64,000 nt of DNA from Eudorina sp. 2006-703-Eu-15 (GCA_003117195.1 BDSI01000054.1:496001-560000); one strand, 5' to 3'; positions 46,001-57,176 are shown, numbered from the stretch's first letter. The notes: generated by a model not told the origin, from the letters alone. Made by a program: numbers and translations.

Positions 46001-48552
46001 CCCCTCGCGTGTGTGCCTGGTTTGCGAGGACAGCGGGTCGGTGGGTGGGCCTTCTGAACGCAGCGAGCGCGCAGGGTGGACGGCCCAGCGGGTGCTGATG
46101 TGCTGCCGTGTGGGCGCTTCCCTGCCTGCACTCGGCATCGCCACCCGCGCTGGTGCGGCCATGTGTCCGTCACGTGATCCCACCTGTCTCTGGCCGCCTC
46201 CTGTCTCTGTGCCGCTGCAGGCCCTCCTGGACGAACCCGAGGTCGGAGTGGACGTTCCCAAGGTGCGCGACGGCGTCTGCAGCCAGCCAGCCTGCCAGAT
46301 GGCCAGACAGACAGACAGCTAGCCTGGCCTGGCCTGCATACACTGCCTGAATGGGACGTGGCTATCATGGGCACGTTCAAGGGATGGCCGTGGGGGCCGC
46401 CTGGGCTGCCAGAGGGAGGGGCGCGCGGTGTGCCTATAGGCGGGCTGCACGGCCCCCTCGCTCGCTCGCTCGGGGGGGGGGTGCGGGGTAGCTGAGCTGC
46501 AAGGCGCGCCGCGTGGCGGGTTCTTTCCCGACAGGCTGCCTGTCGCGCTGCAGCGCCTCCTCACTGCGTGTGTGTGTGTGTCCGTGCGCGGTGCCCCAGG
46601 GCGACTTCGAGTCGGAGATCGCGGAGATGCTTCTGGCCTCCCGGTCCAAGTCGCGGCTGCCGTCTCCCTACCAGTCACGGGAATGGGCGCTGGACGCCCA
46701 GGACCCGGAGGGCACGCCGCCCAGCGGCTCGGCGCGGGCGTCCCAGGTGGGCATCCTGCCGTCCGCCGCGATGGTCGCCGACCTCGGCGCCGCGGCTGCG
46801 GCCGTCGCCGAGGACCCGCCAGGGAGACCCGCGGCAGCGGCAGCGGGCTCACCGCCTGCGGCCGCCGAGGCAGGCCGGGAGGTGGTGGTGGACGAGATCA
46901 CCGAATCGACTGTCAAGGTGCGGGTGCGTCACGTCACCCCCGATACGCCCGCACCCCGATACCCCCTCACCCCGATACCTCGCGTCGCCGCGAGATCATA
47001 GCATTCCCAGATGGCGGTGCAGCACGCCTTGTGCATGACCGCGGATCGATGGTGGTTGTACGCGCTGCCCTGTGCCTTAGCTTGATCCGTTGCTATGCTA
47101 AATATCGGTCCGGGGCAACTCCTCCTGTTTCCCTCCCAGGAGCTGGTTGCGGACGCGGTCGAAACCATGGTTGGGGTCGCCGGGGCGGGGCCGGTCGCGC
47201 CATCCGCCCCGGCCTCCGTGGCAGCGCGCGCGGCCAAGGCGCCACCGCCGAGCACCCAGGTCTGCGTGAGGCACCTCTGGGAGGGTTGGGGGTACCTGCT
47301 CCGCAAGCCCGGGTGTGCGGCGCCCGGATGCGCCGGCAGCCGCGTCCCTGTGGCTTGCTGCTCGGCGCCGGCCCTGACGCAGCGAGGCATGACCGCGTTC
47401 CCCCGAGCCAAGCGTGGACGCCCCGGGAGGACGCCCACAGCTGTCCACTCCTGCCCTTGTAGGGAGACCGATGGATCCCCGCGCCGGAGCGTCCCTGCTT
47501 GCCTCTGCGTCGGCCCGTCGGGGCCCGACCGGAAGTGCTGCTTCCGTGCCCGCGGTTTACCACTGCGCGAACCACTCGCTCCCTGCGTGCAGGTGGCGAT
47601 GGAGGCGGCCGACGAGGAGGACGCGGGCGCCGCGGCCAGGGGCGAGGACTCGGCGCGCATCTCCCTGGGAGGCGACGCGTCCATCAGCATGAGCGACCTT
47701 GAAGGGGACATCGAGGTGGAGGAGGACATCGGCCTGGACTCGGGTGCGTGCACCCCACCTGTCTGCGCGCTGCCTGCGCGCTGCCGTGCTGCCGTGCTGC
47801 GGCTCAGACCTGTAGGGTGCGTGCGCCGCCGCGGCCACCGACTGCGACCGGGGCTCGCGGTCGCTCGACACGTGTTGCGCCGCCGACGGCAACTCGCTTT
47901 CACTGTCACTGGATGTTCCAGACCGGGCCCGTTCCTGCAAGACCGTCATCGCGTTCACACAACGACATGTGCGCACGCTGGTTTCGTGTCAGACACGGAC
48001 AGAGGCCCTTGGCGAGAAGGCGCGCCGCCGAGGAACGGACGCCAGGCCCGGGCATGACATGGCTGTGGCATGGCGCTTATGCCACTGCCTCAAAGATTGC
48101 ACGGTTGCACCCCGATTTTGATCGCGGCGCTTCTCTGCCGGGTTGACGACTGTGTGCCTGGTCAGCAGAGACGACGCGTTTCCGCCGCCATGCAACCCAC
48201 TTCCGCAGGCGCCGGTCTGGACCTGCCCAGCCCGCTTCCCAGCGACAGTGGGTCCCTGGGCTCGCCCCGGCGGCCCTACGAGCCGCCGGGTACCTCGAAG
48301 CTGTCTTCGGGATCCGGCGCCGCGCCGGCGCTGGGACCGGAGCGCTCGGACCGAGACCTGGCGCTGTCCGGCAGCGCGGGCGACGACGGCATGGGCGACA
48401 GCGGCGTGGGGCTGACCAGCGACGAGGACCTGGGGTGAGCGATGGGGATGAGGACCACCGACGGACGGCGGCCGGCAGCGGCGCGGGACGCGCCAGACGA
48501 GGGGGAGAGGGGGTTCACCGGGGTAGCAAGGGCAGTGTCGGCAAGCAGGCAG

Positions 48553-48589
<37 letters not shown>

Positions 48590-50426
48590 GCGGTCCGTGC
48601 AGCGCTGCTGACCCGCACCCGCACCTGACAGACCCGCTGCTTCTGCGACCTGTCGGCCGTTGTGTGCTCGCGGGACCCCTGCAGGTGGGGCGGCGCGGAT
48701 CTGGAGGAGGACTGGCAGCCCGACGTGTCCGGTTTGATTGCACCCGAGGTGGGGTTTGCCAGCGGCTAGGTGTACCAGTCTTGTCACCCCGCGCGCGCAC
48801 ACTGCTTCCCTCCCCCCCGCCATCTTGGTTAGGCACCCGCCAATCGTGTGCGGCTGGATGTGCGGCTGTGACACATGTTTAGTGCAGCTGGTGTCCTCGT
48901 GTTGGGCAGGGGCGCTTCGCCCCTGCTCTGGGCATCGGCTCCGTTACGCGAGGTGGCAGCTGACTTCGTGTCTGTTGGCTTACTCCGTGCGTGTTGACTG
49001 GCTCCGTGCCTGTTGGCCGCCTCGCCGAGAGAAATCACAGGCCCTACTGCTCGACCCACCGCCATTCTCAGTTGCCGTGTTCCGTTGTTCTACCCGCGGC
49101 CCACCAGATGGACCAAGCCGTCATCGAGCGTGAGAACGCCCCCGCGGTGGCGACAGGCGCGGCTCCAGTGGCGGAGTATGCCAGCCAGGTCCTGGAGCAG
49201 TTCATGGAGAACCGACCTGAGGTGAGTTGGCTCTTTTGCGCCGAAGGCTACGTGGCGCCTAGCCTTCAGCCTCGCACGCGTTCTGTTGGGGGATGGTGGT
49301 GGTGGTTTGAAAATGTTGATGGTGGTTTCCTCACAACGATCCTGGCGATGTCTGCGTCGGGTTGTTTCCCTAATTCTGAACCCCCGAAGAACCTTAGAAG
49401 ACTGGCGTGCCCCACGACCTCGACTTGGTTACAATCCTCGTCGCCATGTCATGTCATTGTCCCCGTCGCGAATCGTCGCAGTTCCTGGTGCCTGGCGCCG
49501 AGCCGCTCAGCCTGGAGGGCTTCCTGGTCCAGGAGCGCGGTCTGGTCAACGCCAGCGAGGCGCAGCACATACACAACAAGATGGTGTACGACGCCATCAA
49601 CGAGTCGCTCCTCGCGATCTACCGCGCCGCAAACCGCATCGAGGTGAGGCGGGCTTGCCGGGAGCTTGCCTTTCCTAACCTTGCTTTGCTCCGCACAGCA
49701 CCTGTTACGGCAGCAGCTCTGTGGGTTCATAGCCATCGACACCCTTATGGCGCTGCCTTCACGGGATGTTTTTTTCAATGTACGTATGATATGTATATCC
49801 CATGCGCGCTGTGTGATGCCGCGCAGAGCCAGCCCTGGCTGGGCCGCAAGCGCGTCGCCAAGCCGCTGCCGAGCCCCCAGCAGATGACCGAGCAGGTCCA
49901 GCAGCAGCTCAAGTCCTGGGCGGCCATGCGCATGCGGGACCCCGCCGAGACGGACAAGGTGAGGCGGCGGCGGCGGGGGGGGGGGCTGGCCGCCCAGCGG
50001 GTCGGCAGCGCGTGTCTACGGTGGCCACCAGTGGCAATGGCCCGTTACTGGTGGACGCGGACCGCTGTATAGAGACGTTCCACCGCCGTGTCCGCGTTTC
50101 TGGTACCGCCGGGGAGCACACTGTGGGGAAGCTGCCCGCGCCGCCGCACGGCAGCCCCACCACCACCACCCCACCACCGCCATGGCACCACCGCCGCCTC
50201 TTCGCAGGTCCTGGCCATGGACGCGCAGGAGGATGAGAAGGCCCGCAGCGACCTGACGGTGGAGGAGGCGGACGTGCAGCGGGAGGTGGCGGACCTCATC
50301 TGGGCGGACCTCATCGAGGACACGGCCCGGGAGCTGGCGGACCTGGAGCAGCTGCTGGCACCCTCGGCATCAGCCGGCGGCGGCCCGGGGACCAGGCGGC
50401 GGCGACTCGAGGCGCTGCCGCGGTGA
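22255..50426 (+). CDS. CEP350: Giant CEP350-like centrosomal/centriolar protein, about 57 exons, about 5,060 aa
   Basis: CEP350 is a large centrosome protein that anchors microtubules and is needed for centriole and cilium assembly with FOP and CEP19. I chained 57 exons from an ATG at 22255 to a stop at 50424-50426. All splice phases agree and total 15,195 coding bases, against 3,117 aa in human CEP350. The identification rests on the C-terminus (4857-5064): HNKMVYDAINESLLAIYRAA, then QPWLGRKRVAKP, then EEADVQREVADLIWADLIED. This parallels human FNKMIFDMTHEIFEEIF, QPVWMKPCR and VKMQLADGIFETLIKDT. The middle is acidic/Ser-rich with repeated Y-x-[DE]-[DE]-F motifs and coiled coils. No CAP-Gly domain is visible, although human CEP350 has one. 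The start exon is the least certain, and a split into two genes in the N-terminal third cannot be excluded. Exon coordinates are in the four block entries. Confidence 0.76.
27426..36288 (+). other. CEP350: CEP350-like gene, block 2 (exons 14-31): Ser-rich repeats and helical segments
   Basis: Exons: 27426-27946, 28073-28193, 28331-28445, 28553-28897, 29119-29611, 29913-30075, 30544-30729, 30895-31267, 31526-31767, 32157-33000, 33180-33388, 33654-34071, 34242-34367, 34731-34970, 35098-35221, 35452-35795, 35982-36079, 36199-36288. Helical stretches include ELEQLQ-type text in exon 19 (YEELDAAELELQQLQNARAI), exon 20 (FEHTIREEVRRDSLNHLHDV), exon 24 (SERRMRQEVALLQDRLQDI), exons 28-29 and exon 31 (MLQEQVQRAKAAKVAAMQRV). 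Exons 21-23 hold a degenerate repeat with the signature SxRQxSxxSVxES. The first YSEDWE motif is at 31219. Confidence 0.72.
40801..40850 (-). repeat. Dispersed hairpin-tail element, copy 6
   Basis: It lies in the intron between CEP350-like exons 39 and 40. The plus strand reads ATGGATCGCGTTGCAGTTGA, then ACCCCGCGGGTCATCGGC, matching copy 4 almost base for base over about 35 bp. Confidence 0.6.
43981..44235. repeat. 38-bp minisatellite, six full units plus a diverged partial
   Basis: Units start at 43981, 44019, 44057, 44095, 44133 and 44171, with a partial unit from 44209. The unit begins CGCTACCCCGGCGCACCCAC and ends CTCCCGCAAG. It lies in the intron between CEP350-like exons 43 and 44. A 38-bp period means three units encode 38 residues, so the array stays open in several frames without being coding. 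Confidence 0.92.
44668..50426 (+). other. CEP350: CEP350-like gene, block 4 (exons 45-57): Ala/Pro linker and conserved C-terminal module
   Basis: Exons: 44668-44841, 45092-45406, 45666-45902, 46221-46262, 46600-46917, 47140-47259, 47593-47743, 48209-48434, 48685-48748, 49108-49221, 49482-49643, 49827-49958, 50208-50426. Exons 45-53 are linker with acidic islands. Exon 54 starts MDQAVIERENAPAVAT and leads into SQVLEQFMENRPE. Exon 55 has FLVQERGLVNASEAQHIHNK, then MVYDAINESLLAIY. Exon 56 has SQPWLGRKRVAKPLPS. Exon 57 has VLAMDAQEDEKARSDLTVEE, then ADVQREVADLIWADLIEDTA. This last module is what supports the CEP350 name. The intron between exons 52 and 53 carries a CTGG microsatellite. Confidence 0.82.
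48556..48592. repeat. (CTGG)n tetranucleotide microsatellite
   Basis: About eight CTGG units in the intron between CEP350-like exons 52 and 53. Confidence 0.85.
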
Positions 50427-50665
50427 CCGGAGGCCGGTAGCGAGCTTGCTGGTAGCCGTGCAGGCACGGACGACGAGGAGGGCAGGCCTTATGAGAACCT
50501 AGGGAGGGGCCCCGGGAGCCTATTGGAGTGTCGCCTAGTGGGGGAATGTGAGGGCCGCTGACTGTGCGGCATGCATGCTTGATTGCGCGATAGACGTCGC
50601 GTTGCGGGTGATACGCGGGTGGGTGCAGCGCGAATGACGGCCGTAAGGGGGTGCGTCTTGGCGAT

Positions 50666-50762
50666 GAAGGGGAAGGGGAAGGGGAAGGGGAAGGGAAGGG
50701 GAAGGGGAAGGGGAAGGGGAAGGGGAAGGGGAAGGGGAAGGGGAAGGGGAAGGGGAAGGGGG
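50666..50762. repeat. (GGGGAA)n hexanucleotide array, G-rich on the plus strand
   Basis: About 16 units of GGGGAA with one four-base-shortened unit, about 240 bp past the CEP350-like stop codon. The spacing of G4 runs fits G-quadruplex potential on the plus (transcribed RNA-like) strand. Confidence 0.92.
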
Positions 50763-51369
50763 CCAATCCAGACTTCTTTTATGGTTGACTACCGTACGGT
50801 ACTGGCGCGACACTTCGTCCTGCGGGGGTATTACCTTGAGTATTTTTATTTTATTTTTTGTGGGGGAAACGAATGTGTCACGATTGTGGGGTCCAATACC
50901 CGCCCAACTGACACGCTGTCTGCCTACACGCGTCACCCTTTCGTTCCGTGCTGGTGATGATACGCAGTACAAGGTGATGAGCATATGGATATGCCGCGTG
51001 ATACTGATGCAACACATCTAAGGGGGGAGGAGGAACATGTGTCACACGCGCGGCCATGGGTGTACGACCATTTGGGACATTAAACCGGCCTGTGCGTTGT
51101 GGGGAATCCGCTAGTTGCGACCGCGTGGCCCGAACCCAACGGTGTGTTTGCACAGTCGTTGCTGACCTATTATCATGGTGCATATCTATTTCCCGGTGGA
51201 GACGGAAAGGGGCGACCTGGGCCGCGTGGGACCTCGTGGTGCACTGCGCAACGACCTCCCTGGCGGAGGCAATACGGCATCTGCATATGGGTAGGCAAAG
51301 AAATGCGGTAGATAGAGCACGCACCAATAAGTGGCTGCCATTCTTGCTAGGGCGAGGGCTCTTTATGAA

Positions 51370-51410
51370 CTATGGATGGATGGTGCAGCGGACCCCAGAT
51401 GGGATCTTAG
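51370..51410 (-). repeat. Dispersed hairpin-tail element, copy 7
   Basis: The plus strand reads TATGGATGGATGGTGCAGCG, then GACCCCAGATGGGATC. It has the same layout as the other copies: tetranucleotide run, GTGCAGCGGACCCC, then stem complement. Confidence 0.5.
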
Positions 51411-52085
51411 GTGGCTGCCCAAGCGCGGAAGATCCTGCCAAGCGCGAACGGCAGATGGGAGTGGATGCACCGGCTGCGAATGCATGCGTCGGGGTGCCCC
51501 GGGCTGACCGCCGCTGAGACGAGGTGCTCGCCACATGACCCGGGAGTCTGTAACTGGGTGAGCGGAGAGCCTTCTGGTGCACGAGACAGCTTTTGCCGTC
51601 AGGTGGCAGTAACCGTCAGTAACTGCAGTCCAGAAACGTGACACTGTGGAGGTGCTTCTAGCTCTGCCCGTTTTCTGGAACCTCGTGCCGTACTGCATCT
51701 GAACTACTGAACCCATGGAGCGCCGTTCTTCTGCACCACGACCTAAACCCAGACGAGCTGGGGCTGTCTGTCCCTGCCAGCGGCAGCGAGCACCTTCGCG
51801 TGCGGTGCGGGCGGCAGCCCGACCTAGCGCATCGCCTTGCCCGACAGCTGGCGGACGCCCTCGGCAGTTGCTGTTACGCCCAGACGCGGGTGAACCCGGG
51901 CAGCATCTGCAGCCACTTCGGCAGGGGCTGGACGAATCAGCTAGGACCTGGGAAAGCTTTGAATCTCCACCGGGCGCACATCTCAGGCTAAGCATTTTCA
52001 ACGTTGTGCGCCGTGCCTGTCTTGTGTCCCGGAAGGGCGGCACACTCGCGCAGTGTCGTGACCTAGATCGTGGCAGTAAGGGGGG

Positions 52086-52142
52086 TGGGCCGGATGCGAA
52101 CCGCGGATCTCTGGACAGAATGCCTGTGTCTGGACCGTGTCG
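52086..52142 (-). repeat. SINE-like repeat, head fragment (copy C)
   Basis: The plus-strand block GCGAACCGCGGATCTCTGGA, then CAGAATGCCTGTGTCTG, matches the tRNA-like head of copy A (GAACCACGGATCACTGGACA...). Only the head is recognisable. Confidence 0.45.
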
Positions 52143-53262
52143 TGGCCTTGATCGGTGCATAAGTGCCTGTGGGTCGTCGGAGCGAATCCGCTGCGCGCTG
52201 CTGTGCTGTGCTGTGCTGTACTTCACTGCCTGCACACACGGACAGAACAACGTGCACAGGTTTCTCTCTCGTTTGTATCAGCTGCTGCAGGACTCTTAGC
52301 ATCCGCATAAGATGCAGGTATCCCGCGTGGTGATTCCCACCTACCTAACCACCTCTTCCATTCGCGACGAGTGAGGGCGTGCTGACCTCAGCAACAGTTG
52401 TCCGTGTCGCGACGGCGGGCTTCAGGTGGACAACTGGATCGGTAACTGGAAGGGATCACGGCTTTGCCGACGCTCCACCACCCTGGCCGCCACCGGCAGC
52501 GCCGAGAGCCTCCGTTTGCGTGCGTGGCGCCCATCGCACGAGGTCACGCGATTGCTGACCGTGCGCCCGCTGCCATGCCACCCGCTGCTCCACCGTGAAT
52601 GGATGCATGGGTCGGGGCGCTCGGGCCCCGATTGTGACCCGGCACAGGGAGCATGGGTGCACGCGCTGACAAGAGTACGGCCGTTGACCATGTACGCGCT
52701 GGGACGTGCCGTGGTGTTGCCCAGGAATGCTTCAGCTGATACCGAAAAGAACCCAATGATTTTGGAATTACGCGGATGCCATTCCACTTTCGCCCGTTCA
52801 TGCTGCTGACATTTTGTTCCGCGCAGCCGTACACTTGAAATAGATAATTTCAAAGCCTTTGACAAATGACGTAGGCACGCTCTCTCTGACGCATACGCAA
52901 GAGGCCAAACGTGTGACTCTGGTATCCAACAAATTCGCCAGGTGCTACGGCGGCTCCAACTTGTGCAATTCACCTGCGCCCAAACCCTCGTCGCAGAACG
53001 CATGGGCGATTTGGCAACATCGTATGGGGTCTAGGACCGCTTAACCAGACAACGCTTGGCCGGCGGCAGGAGGGCGCAGATCTTGAATTGGTCGGCGGCC
53101 GGGGAGTGACAGGCGCGTTCAGTATATAAATACACCAATTTACTGATATTTCTTGCGTTTGGGAAATTCCGACGGACATGCTGACGGCGTTCTTCTCGTG
53201 TTTGCAGGCCGTCGCCGGCTTGGTCCGCTAGCCTGCTGCTTCAGTGCAGTATCCCTCAAACG

Positions 53263-56190
53263 ATGGCGTCGACTATCCCTCCCGGCGCAGGTTCGCTCGT
53301 CACCGCTCTTTTAGCGGAGATTGAAAAGGACCGGGAGGCTAAGAAGAAGCGACAGGAGGAGCAGAAAGGCAGTCAGTCGCAGCAGCAAAAAGCTGATGCG
53401 AACAAGTCGGAAGACGGAGATGACAGCGACGCGGAGAGCGACAGGTCGGAGTCACCCGGCCCGCCCGACCCGCGAACGTGCACCGTCTCGGGACCGGGCT
53501 TTGCGGGTGGGGCTTCTGGGACGCCGGTAAATCTTATCATTATTTGCAAAGATGAAGATGGGAAACGATGCAAGGAGGGCGGCGATGACGTCGTGGTCAA
53601 GGTGGTGCCAACGTCCGGAGTCAGCAGCGGGGCAGCTCCTTACATTGATGTCCAAATTGAAGACAAGGACAACGGCATGTATGTCGCCACCTACACAGCG
53701 CCCTCGAAGGGCACATACAACGTCGCGGTGGAGGTCAACGGCCGGCCGCTTGAGGGCTCCCCCTTCCCGGTCTTCTTCGGCCCACCAGCCGACCCATCGA
53801 CAGCGGCCGCGCCCGCTGGCACCTCGGGCGCCGGTGCCTCCAGCGTCTCATCGGCCATCGCGGCCGGTTCAGCAGCTCTCGCATCCGCTGGCCTGTCAGG
53901 CGGTATGGCGGCCCTTCCATCAACGTCAGCAGCAGTTGGTCTGCCCAGCCTGCCGGGAGCGCTATCTGGACTCCCCGGCCTCCCGGGGGCACTGGGCGGC
54001 CTGTCCGCGCTGCCGAGCCTACCCAATGCGCAGCCAGGTGGTATCAACCCTGCCACGGCCGCTGCTGTAGCTGCATCCTTGTCGACCCAAGCGACTCTAG
54101 CTGCGGCGGGGCTGTTTACTGGCGGCGCGGCAGGCGTAGCCGGCCTTCCGGGCGCGCTCGGTGCTGCTGCTACGAACCCGCTGGTGGCAGCGGCTTTCCC
54201 TCAACTGGCGTCCGTGGCACCTGTGGTTGACCCGCAGGCGCGCACGCTGGTGGTCTCGAACATCACAACCAAGGTGACGCCCGAGCAGCTGAAGCAGCTG
54301 TTTGCGGTGCTTGGAGGCGTGCAGCACCTGCAGATGCTGGGCACTGACATGGCCATGATTGAGATGACGACCCTTCAGGACGCGCAGGTGAGCGGAATGT
54401 GACGAGAGGAGCCCTCATGTTCTGCGGGTGTGGAGTGTCGCACAGTGCCGACCGAGCTTGTGATTCTGGGTCTGGATGAATCCTGGGTAAAGAGGACAGA
54501 AGCAACCCGACAGGGGCGGGTGTGTGGAGCAGGACGCGCACATGCTCCCACAGTGTGCCCGTGGAGCTTACGCAGCTGGCGGCGGTGGAGCATGCACACG
54601 CGCAGGTTGTCCTTCAGCACTTGCCGGAAAGCCTGTGGCTGCGCTTTGCATCGACAACTGGGCGGGGGATGCAGCTGTCCCATGTGAAGGGCTGCGAGCT
54701 GTAGGTATCGAAGGTAACCATCGAAGGTAACCATGCGGACATGCCTCCCACTGTCTTTGCGCTGGCCGCAGTCTGCGGTAGCCCTCCACGGACACCAGCT
54801 CGGCGACAAGGCGCTCAGCGTCCAGTTCCTGTCTGTGGCGCAGGAGGCCATGGCCTCCAACCCTCTCATGGCGCTGAAGCTGCAGCAGATCCAGCAGATG
54901 CAGCAGACCATGAAGAGCGGCGCAGCGCTGGCGGCCCAGGTATGCTCCGGGATGGTGATTCTCGCGGCTCCTTTCCGGCGACCCTCGTATAAACCCTCGT
55001 GTGAAGGGCACCCGTTGGGGCCAGAAGGGAGGGCTGCCAGACGACGGGGGCACGGCAAAGTTCAGTGCATGATGGATAAGGTTTACATGTCTCCAGGGCT
55101 TCTCCTGTCGGCACGTCTACGGGTGATACTGCTGCAGTTAAGGCGTGGGAAGATTGCTTTGCGCAGAGACCGAGTCGGCTCCGTAAAACCTCAAAGCCCT
55201 GTTGCGCATGTCTGCTTGTTATTGGTCATGGCCGCAGGTGGCCCAGCTTCGTGCCATGGCCAAGTATGGCGTCAGCTCCCTGGACCCCTCGAAGGAGGCC
55301 GAGGAGGCGGCGGCCCGCCTGGCCAAGCGCCTGGGTGGCCGCAGTAAGAGCCGCAGCCGGTCCCGAGACCGTCGGCCGAGGTCGAGGTCCCGGTCCCGAG
55401 ACCGCCGCGATCGCAGGTGCGGCCCCCGGAGCGAGGTTGCGTGCTGTTCGTTGCGCGCACTCACTGATGAGAATGAGTGTGTATTGGCCGTGAACCAAGG
55501 TTGTTGACACTCTGATCCGACATGCTTTCCTCCCTTCGTTTGTGTCCTGTTCTGCTCCATCCAGGGATGACCGATCACGGTCACGGGATCGGCGGCGCCG
55601 GAGCTCCCGCAGCCGGGAACGGAGTCGCGAGAGGCAGCGCGAGAGGGAGCGCGAGCGGGAACGCGAGCGGGAGAGGGAGAGGGAGCGGGAAAGGCGCGAG
55701 AGGGAGCGCGAGCGGGAGAGGGAAAGGGAGCGGGAGCGGGAGGTGAGTTCAAGACGAAGGCTTGAAATCCTAGTAATGTCGTCGATTCGCTTTGAATCTC
55801 GTCGTTTACATCGCGGAAGGTTTTGGGAGGATCCCTTGGCTTTCAATGTTTTGCAAGACTTTAAGAAGCTGGCAGTAGGCTTTTGAGTCCATAACGGCTT
55901 CCACGCGCGTCTGTGTGGTGCTGCAGCGGCAGCGGCGGGAGCGCGAGCGGCAGGAGCAGCGCGAGAGGGAGCGCGAGAGGGAGCGACGCCGGGCGGACAG
56001 CCGGGAGCGGCGTCGCAGCCGCAGCAGGTGGGTGCGCGAACAGAATGCGCTGCGTGGCGACATTTACTTCACGCTTGATGAGCCTGGGGTCAGAGCCGGT
56101 TGTGTCGACCGTTGCGGGGCAATCAGTGCTGCGCGGCCTTGTTCGACCAGCGCTGCTGAGTACCCCTGCGTTGCACTGTTTTCGCTCGCC

Positions 56191-56225
<35 letters not shown>

Positions 56226-57176
56226 GCGCTCATAAAACGGCTTTACTTTTGGCCCGACATGGCCGGCCACGTAGGAGACGGCGCAAGGGGTACACACTGC
56301 ACAGCACCAGCTTGCCGCAATTCCCATTGCAGGGGACAGGTTGTGCAGTACTTCAATCAGTCGGTGCAACCCTCTGTCGGCCAAGTGTTCTCGTCTTCGT
56401 TTTCCTCCAACAGGTCGCGGAGCCGTGACCGCCGGGCCCGGGACACCGAGCGCGGGCGGGAGCGTGACGGCGGCCGTGTTGTCAGCCGCAGCCGCAGCCG
56501 CGGGCGCGATCGGAGCCGGGACCGCAAACCGCCGCCGCAGAATCGCAGCCGCAGCCGTAGCCGTGGCCGGGACCACAGCCGGGATCGCAAGCCGCCACCG
56601 CAGGATCGCAGCCGCAGCCGTAGCCGTAGCCGTGGCCGGGACCGCAGCCGGGACAGACGTGGGCGGGACAAAGACGCGTCTGCCAAGGGCGAGGCTCGCG
56701 CAAGCGATGCCAAGGAGAAAAAGTCCAAGCACCACAAGCGGGAGAAGAAGGAAAAGAAGGACAAGGACCGAAAGCGGGACCGTAGGGACGCGGACGAGGC
56801 GGCGGATGAGCCGGAGGCGGCCAATGACGCGCCGCCGGGCGGTGCCGGCGGCAGCGTTGAGGCGAGCCCACGGGGGGCTGCGGACGGCGACGTTGGCGGC
56901 GACGCTAAGATGTCGTCCCCGGCGCGGGAAGCTGGCGGCGGAGGAGACGCGGATGGTGAGGGCGGCGGCCGTGACGTCTCTGGCAGTCGCCGCAGCTCGG
57001 GCGATGGAGGCGGTGATGGGGATCGGGGCAAGGATGCGGACGCGGACGGAGATGGGGATGGGGATCGGGGCAAGGATGCGGAAGGGGACGGAGACGGGGA
57101 TGGGGATCGGGGCAAGGATGCGGAAGGGGACGGAGACGGGGATGGGGTTACGAATGTCGACAAGATGGAGGAATGA
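53263..57176 (+). CDS. Filamin-repeat plus RRM plus long RS/RE tail, splicing-related RNA-binding protein
   Basis: Exons 53263-54387, 54772-54939, 55238-55416, 55565-55742, 55927-56027 and 56414-57176 give 837 aa. Residues 67-172 form a filamin/ABP280-type immunoglobulin repeat: CTVSGPGFAGGASGTPVNLI, then IDVQIEDKDNGMYVATYTAP, then YNVAVEVNGRPLEGSPFPV. An Ala/Gly/Leu/Pro linker follows. The RRM (about 326-395) has RNP2-like TLVVSNI and the late strand ALSVQFLS, joined across intron 1 (MTTLQDAQ|SAVALHGHQL). From about 450 on, RS, SRSRD and RE/ER repeats dominate, then KEKK basic text and an acidic Gly/Asp tail with three GDGDGDRGKDAE-like units. Plants have filamin-RRM-RS proteins of this order (my recollection is Arabidopsis AT3G23900), which suggests a nuclear pre-mRNA processing role. 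The short intron 3 and the tail make long antisense frames that are shadows. Confidence 0.88.
56193..56226. repeat. (GAT)n trinucleotide microsatellite
   Basis: About eleven TGA/GAT units in intron 5 of the filamin-RRM-RS gene. Confidence 0.9.

Larger units (their letters stand above)
50427..53262. other. Spacer between the CEP350-like and filamin-RRM-RS genes
   Basis: It begins with CEP350 3' UTR, then a GGGGAA array (50666-50762), a hairpin-tail element (51370-51410) and a SINE fragment (52086-52142). A short stretch around 51,735-51,900 in the plus frame reads VLLHHDLNPDELGLSVPASG, then PDLAHRLARQLADALGS, and looks protein-like. It has no start, splice partner or recognised family and may be a gene remnant. 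The last 200 bases are the upstream region of the 53263 gene. Confidence 0.45.

Noticed and set aside
51363..52250. Minus-strand frame of 295 aa
   Set aside because: Crosses a hairpin-tail element and a SINE fragment; Arg/Pro/Ser-rich with no domain.
52426..52809. Plus-strand frame of 127 aa
   Set aside because: No start context, domain or splice support; the overlapping minus frame is equally long.
54430..54771. An extra exon between the two halves of the RRM (frame reading VPVELTQLAAVEHAHAQVVL)
   Set aside because: Joining exon 1 directly to 54772 gives an uninterrupted RRM (TTLQDAQ then SAVALHGHQL), so this stretch is intronic.
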